DNA of 64,000 bases. Source: Hirudinaria manillensis (lineage: Eukaryota > Annelida > Clitellata > Hirudinida > Hirudinidae). Below the pieces are notes generated by a model. The model searched no databases and was not told the origin of the DNA. It saw only the letters and a list, made by a program, of their open reading frames with translations. A program made the translations under genes and the position numbers. Shown here in pieces: positions 31,001 through 44,200 of the stretch; the stretch's first letter is position 1; the number at the start of each line of letters is the position of its first letter. The stretch is taken from the NCBI GenBank assembly GCA_034509925.1, contig CM067529.1, positions 6,357,001-6,421,000 on the forward strand, in the 5' to 3' direction.

Positions 31001-34000
31001 CACAAGGCAGACCATTTAAAGTTGGGAATTTTTCTTTAAATTTTGAAAATCAAGGTAATTGATGCCATCATTACTTGACTTTTAAAATCTTTTTCATGTT
31101 AAGAGTGACCAGGATTTCAGTTTTCTCAAATTATGATTTTATTACTGATAATATTCACACTAATAATATTTAGAGTTAAATACATTGTGACATCACATAG
31201 TTAAAAGATTTTAAATTAACATTAAATAATTCTACGGAACAAACATATCAGATCGAAAAACAATCAGACCAAAAATGCGAATATTAAAAATATCCTAACA
31301 CCCAAAATGACAGATCACTTCGAGGTGGAGACGCTGACTGGCCAAGACGAGCAGCAGCAGCACGTGTTCCATCACTACAAACACAAAAGAGAAGTCGACC
31401 TCCGAGGAGTCACAGGCAAAGTCACCTTCCTGTTATTCACGGAGATCGAGGAGGAAGTCGTGGCAGACTCGGTTCAGTTCAGAGTTCGTTACGAACCAAA
31501 ACATCGGGTATGCCGAGAGATGCTTCTCCGCGTCGATTTGCAATGATTTAGAACGAACATTCAGGTGGAAACCGATACCTTTCCAGGCTCGCGTGGACTT
31601 CCCGACCCGGGAACTCCAGCCTGGTTTGGAAACGTCGTTGAGGATTCGTTTTCCTGGACAGTCCATCTGTTCGCTCAGTGTTTACGACAAAAGCATAGAA
31701 GCTCTCTCACCTGTTGAATACCTTGATTATGATAAGGTAGTGGTATTTTTATTTCAGCTTTGTTATGAAATTTAAATGAAATTAGAATGAATTTTACAAA
31801 ATTAAAATAATTTTTCATGTAAAAACTTCAGTTGTAAACGTGCGCTTGAGGATGTGTGCATTTTAGTTTGTATATTTGAGATATTTTTGTCTTTTGTTCT
31901 GAAGATACTAAAACACTGGGATGTTGGAAAACCTTCAAAATCTGTAAAGATGCAGAAGGAATGTGACATGAATGATCCTTCCAATTCTTTGGCTTCAGTT
32001 TGGGATCCCAGGGGTAGACCCACCTTTGCAGGTTCCAGAGATGCTTTCCAGGTTGTTCGTTTGTTGTTGTTTGTTGATAATTCTTGCTTCGTCGATTGAT
32101 TTTTGTCGATTTTAGTTGGAAGAGGTGAACGTTCATTCGGATTTTGACGTTTCACGGGAGTTTTGCAAGCCGTTCGACCGTAAGAAAGATTGAAGATTGT
32201 TCCTTTGACAAATTTATTCCTTTTGATATTCATTATAATATTATAATGTAATTCTTTTTAATATTCATTGTTGCATTTGTTTGTGTTTCATAAATTCCAT
32301 TATTTCGCTGTAGTGCAAGAAGAAGTGGTTCCGATGTTGTTCAGCATGAGTCGTGCACCTCACACCCCCGAGTTTTCGCAGCTGCCACTGCATCGAGAAT
32401 ATTTTCCTGAGTCTTGGATTTGGGATCTTTTTGAGATCGAGTGAATCATTGATTTTCATCTTTTTGATGCTAGAAAACTTTTAGGAGCAAAATAAGAAAA
32501 TATATTTATTGATGGTTGCAGAAAATATAATAAATAGAAATAGCTGTTTATGCATTTTAAGTCGTTCGTTTTGGATTCACTTCCTGAAAGGGGAAAACTC
32601 TAAGAATGCCTCTTTATGTTTGATTAAGAAAACTTTATTGTATTTTAAATGAACAGAGGTGTAATTAATTGCTGTTAATAATTCGTTAAGTGATAATATA
32701 ATATAATTAGTTAAGTGTTAATATAATTCGTTAAGTGATAATATAATATAATTCGTTAAGTGATAATATAATATAATTCGTTAAGTGATAATATAATATA
32801 ATTCGTTAAATAGAGAAGGTGAGGAGGGCAAAAACGTGTTATTAAACTTGCCTCACACGGTGACCGAATGGTCAGGAAATGGTTTCTGCATCGGACGGGA
32901 GAAGGGTCTGTCCGTGGCCCCCGAGTTTTCGATCGTGGGTTTCCAACCTTTCTTCCTTTCCCTCAACCTTCCTTATTCCATTGTGAAAGGTGAAAGGACC
33001 ATCGTTCCTCTCAGCATCCACAGCTACTCACCTGCCTGCATCAAGGTATTTCCCTTTCAATCAATTTTTTCGTTTTTTTTTCTTTTTTTCTTTTTAAAAA
33101 AACATTTGCAACTTGTGAATCTTCAAGGTCGAGCTGAACATTAAACACAGCAACCATTTGAATGTCTTAAAATTGAAATCAAATGAATTCACTCTTTGCG
33201 GAGAAACTTCAAAAGTGGTTAATCTGACAATAGGAGCCAAAAAAGTCGGGGAAGTTAACCTGACGATATCGGTGAACAATTTATTTCTTATTTTATGTCG
33301 TAAATTAATTAATTAATTAATAATTACTTTGTGAACAATGGAGAATAAACACAATTGAATTTTATTTTTATAAATCTTTACAAATCTGTTATAATAATTT
33401 TCTTAACTCCTTACGTCAGGCCAATTCCTTTAGCTTAGATGAAAATGTCTTAACTGATACCAATGTTCGAGATTCAGTCACTCACACCATTCTTGTGGAG
33501 GTTGGCTCATTTCTTTAATGGACTTATCTCCAATTTTAATTTGACTGAATGAATGTCAAGATGACAGCCTTTGATGATTAAAAATCATTAAATGATTAAT
33601 TAACAAATTATTTCACTATTAATCAACATGATAAATCACATTTATATAGCACATCATTTTTGTTCACTGACTTGATAATTTTTTTATCAGCCTGAAGGAA
33701 AACCTGAGGAAGTTACTGAAAGTGTTTATGTCTGTGCTCCAGGTGATAAGTTGAAATGGAATAAATTGGATTCGTTAAAACACGTTCACTCGTTCGTTCT
33801 ACAGCATCCGGGGACATGTTGCTCGTACCTCCTTCAGAAGATCTCGTCAAGGATTCCATAAAATCCTTTGTGTCCGTGTCAGGTATGACGGAGACAATTG
33901 TTAGTCGTATTAATTAACCTGTATTAATACAGGTTGGTATTACCTTGGATTAATGCCTTCATGGTCTGACGGCATCATTCGATCGATCGACTTGTTGCAG

Positions 34001-37000
34001 GCGACTTGATGGCATCCGCCCTCGCCAACCTCGAGAATCTCTTGGGTCTTCCGACGGGATGCGGGGAGCAGATCATGGTCAAGTTTGTGCCGAACATTTA
34101 CGTTCTCGATTACCTCGAGGAGTCCGATCTTTTGACCGAAGACGTTGCAAGGAAAGCGACGGATTATTTGAAAGTCGGTTAGTTGCGACGGTTTAACGCT
34201 AAACGATTTAATTATTACTAATTAATTAATATAATACTAACCTTTACTTGTACTTTGCTCAATAACTCGGTCGAACTTGACGACACCGACTAGGTTACCA
34301 GAGGTCGCTCGGGTTCAGACACGCGGACGGATCGTACAGTGCCTTCGGGGAATCGGATGCGGAGGGAAGTTTATGGTTGACTGCATTTGTCATGAAATCA
34401 CTTGCGGGAGCCTCGAAGCACATTCACGTCGATTCTGAACTTTTCTCTGCAAGCCTTGATTTTATCCAAAACTCTCAATTCAATAATGGCTGCTTCCCAT
34501 TGGTTTGTTTACTTGTTTAATCATATTTGGTTCTTATCATTTTATTGCTAATTTTATCATCTTTTGTCATCATTTTACAATCATTCTGACAAAGAGGTAA
34601 TATGCAAATTTAATAAAATTTAATATAATGTAGTTACCTTACAGATGATACAATGCAATTAACTCATGTTGTCTTAGGCTTGGATGTTAAATAACTTTAT
34701 AAACACTTTTACTTATTAGATTTGATTTTTATATTATTAAATATAAAGTATAAAACTGCATGAAAACAAAAATATAATAAAAATAAATAATGAATAAATA
34801 TAATAAAAAGTTGAAGTTTTTATCATTCAAAATTTGAAGATATTATATTTATTGTTATTGGAAGATATTATGTTTTTTTAAGATTGGTGAGTTGTTCCAA
34901 AGAAGTTTGATGGGTCACATGGAACATGAGGATGTTGTTCCATCGGTGGCTTATAATGGCTACATTGTGTCTGCTCTTGTTGAAGCTGGTCTTAAAGTGG
35001 ATGTTAGTGATTGTTGAAGATTATTCACATCAGCATTTGGTGAATTTAGCAAGTATTTAATTTAATTTAATTTAATTGCTTTTATTTACCAATTTAACGT
35101 GAAAGAAATACAAGATGATGTTATGTTTAATAAACTTCAATGAGTTCCTTTTTGACAGGATGTTTCAGTTCTGAAAGGTTACGACTGCCTAGAAAAGAGT
35201 TTGTCAGACTTGTCAGGAAATCAGCTCTACGACAACGTTTTACTTTTGTATGCATATTCATTAGTCGTGAACAACAAACAATCGTATAAGGATGCTTACA
35301 ATCAACTACTGATGCACGTTTTATCTTCATCGGTCCATGGCAACGGAGGTTATAACAACATGGCATCGATTGGTTGTTGTTGTTGTTTGTCGTTGTTATT
35401 TTATCAACATCCCTTATGTAAGCAGATGATTAGGATTAGGTGCTTTTGCAGAGGAATTTGAATCTGCAATGTCATCCTGAGAGGGAAGCATTGTAACTAT
35501 TGGATCAATATGGATCATTAAAGGGACATTGCAATCATCATATTATAAAGAGCACTAATTAATTTGCTAGTAATCTGCAGTGGAATTAGCTTGATGATTA
35601 TTATGTAATTTTTGTTAAACTTTTATTAAAGATGGTTTTTGTGTTGTAATTGTTGCCCATTATTATAAATTATTGATTTTATTGCATTAGAAAGCATTAG
35701 AAAAGTTTATTATATTAAATTACTTCAGTGTATTGGAGTTTGGGGGGAAACTTGGGAGCAGACGTTGAAACGACCTCGTACGTCATGCTGAGTCTCTTGA
35801 ATGCCAATCATCCAAACTTCACTCAACTTCTTCAAATGGCAAATTGGCTCTCGGGAAAACGGAATCAGAAAGGAGGATTTCATTCGACCCAGGTTGTTAT
35901 CTTTGATGACGTTTAAAATAATATTCGCATTTATGATTTTAATCATTAATAATTTCAATTTAAATTAGGTATTAAATTATTACATAATTAGGTATTATGG
36001 AGTTAAGTTTGGCAGAGGTGTGCCAATCTTAAGGATGATTTATTTATTTATTTAATTCATTTGTTGTGCCTTGCCTCTTGTGTTCCATTTGGATTAATAA
36101 CATTAATAACATAACAATTAATAACAATAATTAATGGTACTTTACTAAAATACAAATTAACAGCAATATCTTACTTTTATTAAGTAATAAATTATTCAAA
36201 TTTTACAATCACATTAGTACTTGATAAAATGGTGAACCAATTTCATTTCATTTTTAACCAATTACTTTATAACTGAATTATTATTATATTATTGTTTTCC
36301 TCAGGACACTGTTGTGGCATTGAATGCCTTGTCGAGACTGGCACGAAACGTCGCAAGTCCTTCAAATGTCACCGTAACGTTCACCAGTCTCAAGAAGGTT
36401 CCACCTTTTGTGGTGAATTCAACCAACAAACTTCTCGAGCAAAAAGTCGAAACTGGAAATTTGCTGAGTAGGAAAGTGAAGTATTCGGTCAAAGGGAACG
36501 GATGTGTTTCCATTCAGGTGGAGCTTCAAATGGACTCGTTTTTAGACACCAACTTAATATCAATTTAATACCAACTTAATGTATTCTATATCAACTTACT
36601 TAATTGAGCAATGGATGATTGGCATTCAAGAGACCGAGCATGGTGTAATTGATAACCGACCGTCATCAATTATGAATTCGTATCTATAAAGATACAATGA
36701 TACAAAATTTATGTTCATTGCTAGATAATTCTTAAATAATTTTATGTTTGATAATGTCCTGATATTACATGAAGGCCAGTACAAAGATGAATGTGATGAC
36801 ATTCACTGGAGACCAGCACAGCATTTCGGTTTTTAACGTCTCCGTTGGCCTGAAACCCGTTCGTGAATCGTGCAAGCAAATGATCCTCCACGTTTGCTTC
36901 GTGTGAGTACAACTTTCATACTTTTTAATTCTTAATTTCATTATCCTTAATTTCATAAATACATATGGCTTACTCATTCATTCATTCTTACAACACTCAT

Positions 37001-39072
37001 TCATTCAGTTACAACGGGGAAGAGGAATCGACGAACATGGGTGTCGTGGACGTCAACTTTCCCACGGGTTGGCACGGAGATCGGGAATCACTCGATTTTG
37101 TTGGTGTTTCAACAGCTTTTTTTCATTTTAATTCCCGAGTTATTTACTACGAGAAAGCCATAAAACGCCACTTATTCCAACCAATCAATCATTCTAATTT
37201 GTTTTTGTAGTGATTTGCTTAAGCTTTAAATTTACAGTGATTTGCATTGAAACTCTCATTCAATGATTATATTTTTCAATACCAGCTCCTTGAACATGCA
37301 GGAATCTCACTGAAAAACTATGAAATCGACGATAAATCTGCAACTTTTTATTTCTCAGAAGTAAGTGCCAATCATTGAATCTGTCATTATTAAACCCTAA
37401 CCCTAACCTTAACCCTAACCCTAACCCTGCATTAATTCGAACATCTCCGTCTATTTTATTTTTAGATCACTAAACTGGAAACATGTTTCCATTTCAAGAT
37501 CGTTCAGGATATTTTCGTCGTTCAAACCAAACCTGCACGAGTTGAAGTCTTTGATTATTACAACTTGAGTGTGTTTTTAATTTAATTATTATTTGTGCTT
37601 CTTTTTAAATATAAAATCACTTTAAATGTTACAATGTTTTAAAAGTTAACAGTTTGTTTCATGAGCATTTCTGCTTTCCTAACAGCTCTATCAACATTTG
37701 TGGAGTACATTATATATCAAAAATGTCCAGAACCATCAAAGGTACCTTTCTGAAAAGTGGTTTCTCTTGATAAATTATTTCATCTGTCAATTTCTTGAAA
37801 GAATTACTTTAAATAATTTTTATTTTCAATTTTATTTAACCAATTAATCATTGAAAATAGAGTTTTAAATAAATTGGAATTATAATTAATTTTTAGAAGA
37901 AAGAGGAATCACTTCCACCTCTTGACTATCAATACAGGTTCATCAGGAGTGCAAAGGATGAGGATGGATGTCAGTGCCCTGTTTATGTGACTGAACCTTA
38001 TCCAGAAGATGTGGAGTTGGCATGTTCAAAGAGATATAGTAATTCAACCTTATGAGGCTTCATTTACATAATTTAATATTCATTAAACTGTTGCTTTTGC
38101 TGTTGTTATCATCATTGTTGTTGTTGTAGGTACTTTAGTAATGGTCTTTCACAAAGACATTAACATGTCACATTCAAATAAAATGTCATCCTTCCTCATG
38201 TTTTTCCACCATAGTCTTGTAATGATTCACTCAAAATGTTGTAATGTTGGCCAAATTGAGATGTCTCATTGTTGTTTATAATTATTTTATAATTATTTTA
38301 TAATTATTTTATTTTATTGAATTAAAAAGTCAAAAGTTTTCGAAAGTCTTGGATGTGAAATTGCTGAATAAGCTCGTTCAAAGCAATAATTTCCATAAAA
38401 TTAACTAAAAAGTGAATATAATTTTATAATTCAGGTTACTTGTTAAAGAGAACGGACGAAGGGAATTTTCATTTAATCTCTTGGAATTATCCTTCCGAGG
38501 AAACGACTCAAGAATTGAAACTTTCCTTCGATGGAGATTGTGGCTGCAACTCAAGTAACAAGTTCTTAACATTCATTAATTCTCTTAATAACTGTGGGTT
38601 TATGTGATAACTCGGGAATTGGTTTGACAGTCACTGGCTTTTAAATCTGCTTTTCTTTTGGCTTGTTTGAAGGCCTCTCCCTTCTTTGACTTGCTTTGCC
38701 ATGATGCCTTGGAGAAGTAAAACTAAGCATGCAATTGTTAATCAACTCTGAGTCTTCCAGTATGATTCAAATGTGTTCAAACAAATAGTTGAAAATTACT
38801 TTAACCAGTCTCCAATCTTTTTTAGAAACATTTTAATAACTTTGAAGCATTATATCTGCACATCTGTATTTGTTTCAGCCTCGTGGAAGAGTGTCATCAT
38901 CATCAGCACAAATGAATTGATTAGAACAGATACCAGCTTTGGTGGCAGAATTCTTCACTTGAAAAGAAGTGATGTCATCATAGCTTCGAATCAAACTTCA
39001 TTTCAAGATGCCATCAAAAGTATTGCCTCTGTTAAAAGACCATCGGCTTGCGAGTGGTGGGTTTACAAATGA
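25062..39072 (+). CDS. Thioester protein, A2M family, with C-terminal netrin-like domain
   Basis: About 37 exons join to roughly 1,580 residues. The signal peptide is VFGVVCCLVLLFAIADC. Macroglobulin domains follow, with FVQTDKPFYKPSDK (exon 26220-26396), LPKFSV (27908-27998), YLKPG (29431-29540), a short variable bait-like region (31905-32440) and YFPESWIWDL. The thioester motif GCGEQ lies at 34057-34071, about residue 940, followed by the helical domain. GGFHSTQDTVVALNALS spans the junction of exons 35729-35892 and 36305-36517. The receptor-type domain contains PARVEVFDYY. The tail (37897-38038, 38435-38554, 38879-39072) is Cys-rich (CQCPVYV, DCGCN, ACEWWVYK) and resembles the C345C/netrin module of complement proteins. 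Such proteins trap proteases or tag targets through the thioester. No CC-type anaphylatoxin domain is visible. At the position of the catalytic His the sequence has Gln (ELFQRSL, 34883-35002, about residue 1,055). The small junction between exons ending 29807 and starting 30431 is uncertain. Confidence 0.92.
26577..26700. repeat. Tandem repeat of AAATATCATTAAAAT type, intronic
   Basis: Units of 17-18 bp containing ATATCATTAA repeat about seven times, with a higher-order alternation of spacer endings (AAG, TAT, AAT). The array ends about 10 bp before the acceptor of the exon at 26710-26765. Confidence 0.85.
32690..32811. repeat. 25-bp tandem repeat abutting a splice acceptor
   Basis: Four to five units of about 25 bp containing ATTCGTTAAGTGATAATATA. 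The last, shortened unit provides the AG of the acceptor (TTCGTTAAATAG) for the exon that begins at 32814. Confidence 0.88.
37393..37428. repeat. Short interstitial telomere-like run (CCCTAA)n
   Basis: Five to six units of CCCTAA with one CCTTAA variant, in the intron after exon 37286-37360 of the thioester gene. This equals TTAGGG on the other strand. Confidence 0.85.
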
Positions 39073-41275
39073 GCAACTCTTTTGAGGTGCCAACACAAAA
39101 GTTTTGTAGACAAACAGAAATTCTCGAAGCTTTTGAACAGAGCTCGTGCACGTGTGAAAATAACATGGTTTCATGATTCATTATATTCATTAAATTCATT
39201 AAATGAATTGTTCCAAGGACTTTTTGACTGTCTTCACAGATGTTTTTATGTATGCAACCATTTGTGTAACCTCTTCGATTGGAATTTTGACAAAATTCAT
39301 TTACGGACAAAATGGAAATACGTTATGATTTATTTGATATACTCAGTATTTATTGCTGCATTCCTCGTTTAACGTTATGCAACATTTTAATATAGGATTA
39401 TGTGCATCCTCTACAGGGTAAACCTTTGGTCATTTAAGGTATCAATAAAATCAATAAAAACAAAAACTCAATAGGCACATAGAAAATCCTTTGCATTGTT
39501 AGATTTAACTTTATTTTTTTAGATATTTTTTCTCTCAAAATAAATCCTCTTGTGCTGCTGTTGTGCTTAATTATTCATAGTTATTTTAAACTAATGAAAT
39601 AATGAAAATGATTAATTTCGATTGTTGCAATATTCCAATATCACATTTAATTACAAATTGTTGGCCCTATTACGTGCCACGAGTGGCGGATCTGAAGCAT
39701 TTTGGATAGGCAGCTCCATTTTGGGGAGTAAACCTTTTCGACCGAAATGGAATCTTGGACAACATGAATAGTGGATGTGGATATTAAATATTAACATTAT
39801 TTTCCCCCTCATGTCAAGCAAAGAATATTTCGTTTTCTAAGTTGCTGTGGTCCGTGCTTTGTCCAGGCGATGGCGATGGTTGCTACAACTCAAGCTATAG
39901 AATTCTTATGGACGGCTAAAAATCAATCGCTTGGGATAAAAATATGAAAATTAGTTTAAATATATATTGCCATGGACTCGGACCTCATGTCGTCGACATA
40001 CCATATATCAGGAATGGTATTGCCCACTGGGGAACCTCTAGACGAATACATGCCTCAGAATCATTCAACCACCTCTTATTTTTTTAATTTAGCGCATAAT
40101 CAGCAAGCAATCAAACTTTTACATTAAACTCCTAATAACTTTCTTGTTTTGCAGCATTCAACTAAATTAAGATAAACAGAATAGTTTATAAGGACTAGTA
40201 TATAGCCTAGGCTGTTTCGGTATGTCTCAGATTTTTTAAATTGTATTGTCTTCCCTTGATTTATGGGGCTATGATCCCCAGGTTTTTAATTTAATTTGAT
40301 TTTTATTGAACTTTATTTCAAAAAGTACTAGTCACTGAAATTTACAGAAAAAAACTATTAAATGCTAGGAATGCACGTGCTTTTGTTATAACATATAACT
40401 ATTCTACTTATGAACAATTAGTTTCTTCAAATGTTGGTCAACGGCCTTAACCCCAGAATTATTTTCAATTTTCAAAAGTTTATGACTATTGCAACATATA
40501 AATATGACATAATATTCAATTATACAATATTTTATTATCTCAATTAAAAATTGATAGTGTAAAATAACTTGAATCTTTGAATTGTAATTATTATGAAAAT
40601 TTGCATATATCCTAATTTCATTTCATTAACGATTTTATAAATAATATTTTTTACATTTATCTGAAAATTTGTGATTTCCAGGTTTGTTCGACATGCGCTT
40701 TGTCGTTTTTATGGGTTGTTTGTAATGAGTATTATTAGCTACTTCAAGAATGGTATTTGATTAGATACATTTTATTATATTTACTCAATTGATGGTTATT
40801 CAACACCGTCACGGGTGAATAGTGATTAATCAGTGTTTCTAAAGATTGCCGAGCCCGGATCGATTATTGAGGTTGCTATTAAAATTTGTCTCATTTGTGC
40901 ATATTTTTGAATTTGTTGCACCTGAGCATATTTTGTTCGTATGGTCGTGGCAGCTTGGTAATCTTGGTTTGATTGATTCGATATTACGTATGCAGGACAA
41001 ATTGGCATTTCTTTACCATTTATATTTAAGATAGAATTCTTATAACAAGCATTGCGCTTTCCACAGTGGAACATGCCATTATTTGTTTTCTTGTAATAAT
41101 TTTATCTCGTACAATTACACCTTCAAATAATCACAGTTCAGTGCTTAACCAGTTAAACTAATTTTATATTGAAATATATGGCCATTTAGTATTAAACTTT
41201 AAAATATCAATCATCTTGATTAAAAAATGCGTTATGTCAGTTCAATTTTTTAGAGAATGTGTCCATTTTGCAGGC
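39073..41275. other. 3' UTR of thioester gene and spacer
   Basis: Polyadenylation signals AATAAA lie at 39444-39449 and 39453-39458, so the UTR is about 0.4 kb. The rest is AT-rich with no recognised gene. A strong acceptor (ATTTTGCAG) ends at 41273, two bases before the receptor ATG, so a non-coding first exon of that gene probably lies in this interval. Confidence 0.6.
39444..39458 (+). promoter_or_regulatory. Polyadenylation signals of the thioester gene
   Basis: Two AATAAA hexamers 9 bp apart, about 370 bp after the stop codon. Confidence 0.6.
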
Positions 41276-44200
41276 ATGATACACAAATTGATAGCATTTG
41301 TTATATTCCTCAATCAAGTCCAAGGAAGGAATGAATTCCTCTGTGCCACATATAACACTTCCAGTTCAAATAATTCCATGTATGATGACTTCCTCGTGGA
41401 AGGAAACAACTTGACGCAAAGAATTGTTTCGGAATCTTCTTGCGAGATTTCAGGAGAAGGAAGTGCCTGCTATGGATTTTGGAAAAATGGAACTGCGAAT
41501 GGAACCATGTCAAAGCCTTTCATTTTGAAAGGCTGTTGGAGTAGCCACCAAGATTGTTTCAACAAAACTGAATGCGTGGCAAACTATTTTGGCAATGACC
41601 ATTACTTTTGCTGCTGTGACTCCCCCAAGTGCAACATCAAAATGACACTCACCTCCGAACCTTCCAAAACTTTAACCAGTGGAAGATCTCCAAGTAAGCA
41701 GCATTGCTATATTCCACGTAAATCTCTGAAAATATGATTTGCACGAAAAAGAATTTTTAATTTAGCTTTCTAACGTTAAGTAATGATTAATGTTGTTGTT
41801 TTTAATGAATAATTTTTGAATTTATTTTATTTTACAAGTGCTCAAAATGACAGGAGACATTAATGGCGGAGCACAAAGTTCTTCCGCACTGAGGGTGATC
41901 GCGGTGGCGTTGCTGCCGATCGTCGTGCTGGCGGTTTTGATAGTGATACTCTTCTTTTCTTGGAGAGTGTGCAGAAGTAGGATCAGAGGGGAATCTTCGT
42001 CCTCCAGTGCCTCCATCGAATCCAAGGAGGCTCCGCTCCTTCCGCCGAGAGCATCACCGACCCCGTCCATAGATGCAGAAACAATTCTAAAGCACATAGA
42101 ACTTCTTGAAATCATAGTTGCCAGGCACTCGGGAGGGTGCGTAAGAAAGGCCAAACTGGAGAACGAGGTGACGAGTCTCAGTGTTATTTTGATTCCGTAA
42201 ATGGTTTCGATCGTTGTCTCGTTATGATTAAGCGATTGGCTTGTTAAGCGAATGTTTTACTGTAACACGCCTAAAGATAAAAGATCTGATTACAGATGGT
42301 GGCTGTAAAGATTTTCACGTCACAAGAAAAGTCACTTTGGGAAAAGGAAAGGGACATTTACATGCTGACCGGTTTGAGATGCGACCACCCGAACATACCG
42401 AGGTACGTCGGTGCACTGAGACACGAGACGATTTCCAAAATGTCCGAATATTGGCTCATCACGGAGTTCCAGGAATTGGTTTGTCATTTGTCGAATTAAT
42501 ATTGTTTAATTAATATATATATATATATATCAATGATATATATCTTTTGGGTATATATATATATATACACCTTATATATAAATGTGTATCATTGACATGC
42601 AGGTTTTAATATAATAATAGGATGGAATCAGTCTTTAGCATGGCATCACATTATTTTAATGCAATTATGCACATTGAAATATATTGCACATTAGTTGATA
42701 TCTGCTCATTGCTAAATATCAGCTGGAAAGTTCTAGACCAAGTTCTTATGTCTTAATCATTTTATATGTACATTCATGTTGAATTGAGTATGTTAATTTG
42801 TGTTTATTAAGTTTGTTCCTATTATTATTATTATTATTATTTGTAATCAGCAAAAGGATGATTTAATAAAGTAAAAAGTTGAAGTGTCTTGTGAAAAATG
42901 CTGCTAAAATGTTGATGTGGAACAAAATATTTTATGGTTTTACAAGTGTTAATTTCATTTATTAAAGATTGTAGAATGAAATATGAAAACCTGTAGTTTG
43001 TAATACTTTTACTTTATTTCATTTTGATGTTTACAAAATCGTTTTTTTCAATTTAATGATCATTATTTAATAAATTTTATGTTGCAGGGATGCCTATATG
43101 ATTTCCTAAAGACGAACACCATCAGTTGGTCCGAAGCCATTCGTATCGTCCTGTCTGCTTGTCAGGGCTTGGCGTTCGTTCATTCGAACAGCGATGAGAA
43201 ACTCAATTTTCTGAACCTCGAGGGCAAGAAGCTGCCCATCGCTCACAGGGACGTGAAGTCGAGGAATATTCTTCTTAAGAGAAACATGGTTTCCTGCATC
43301 ACAGACTACGGATTAGCTCTCGTTCTCGACGGAAAAGCCGGAAATGCGCACAGTCAGGTGAGTTCCGGCGACGGTCGGGATGCTCTCGGGTCGTGAACCG
43401 CGTCGGCAAGGGTCGGCTCGTCACATCTCATTTCTCGTTACATCTTATTCCTCGTTTTATTCCCTCCACAGGTCGGAACGCTGAGATACATGTCGCCCGA
43501 AGTTCTGGACGGATCGATACACATCTCTGCAGAATCGTTTCTAAAAATCGATTCGTATGCATTTGCTCTCGTCGTGTGGGAAGTTCTGACGAGAACCTAT
43601 GCAAACGGAGTGGGTAAGTAGGAAACCGTTGCTCGTTCGAAACCATTTGTCGTGACTGCTTACATCATCTCTGACGACCTTACGTTTGGAAATTTTCAGA
43701 AGCTGCTGTCGATTACAAGTTGCCTTTTGAGGAGGAAGTGGGTCTGAATGTGAGTCTTGAGGACATGAAGCAAGCTGTGGTGGATGAGCACATGAGGCCT
43801 CAAATAAAACAGCAATGGAGGGAACACGAGGTTCGTCTTAAATCTTGTTTCGCAGTCATTAACTGACTTTTCAAATGCACGGAATAGTTTGACATGGTTA
43901 TTTGCTTTATTATGCTGTTACACAATTTAGGGAAAGGAAATTACAAATTAAATAATATTTGTGGGTTCATAATATTTTATACTAGTGCCAAATAAGAGAC
44001 GAATACATTTGTAATTCTTATTTTAAACCATCTCAATCAGCAAATTCCATTCTTAAGCTCAAGAGGGAACTAATAGTTGTTGAAATTATGTTTAACTTTA
44101 GTTTTATGGCTTTCTTTGATTTCTAATTGCAAACACTTTATGAAAGATGTCTTTCATGCAAAAGTGGTTTTAAATTCTATTAAACAAATTGCTGCCTAAT

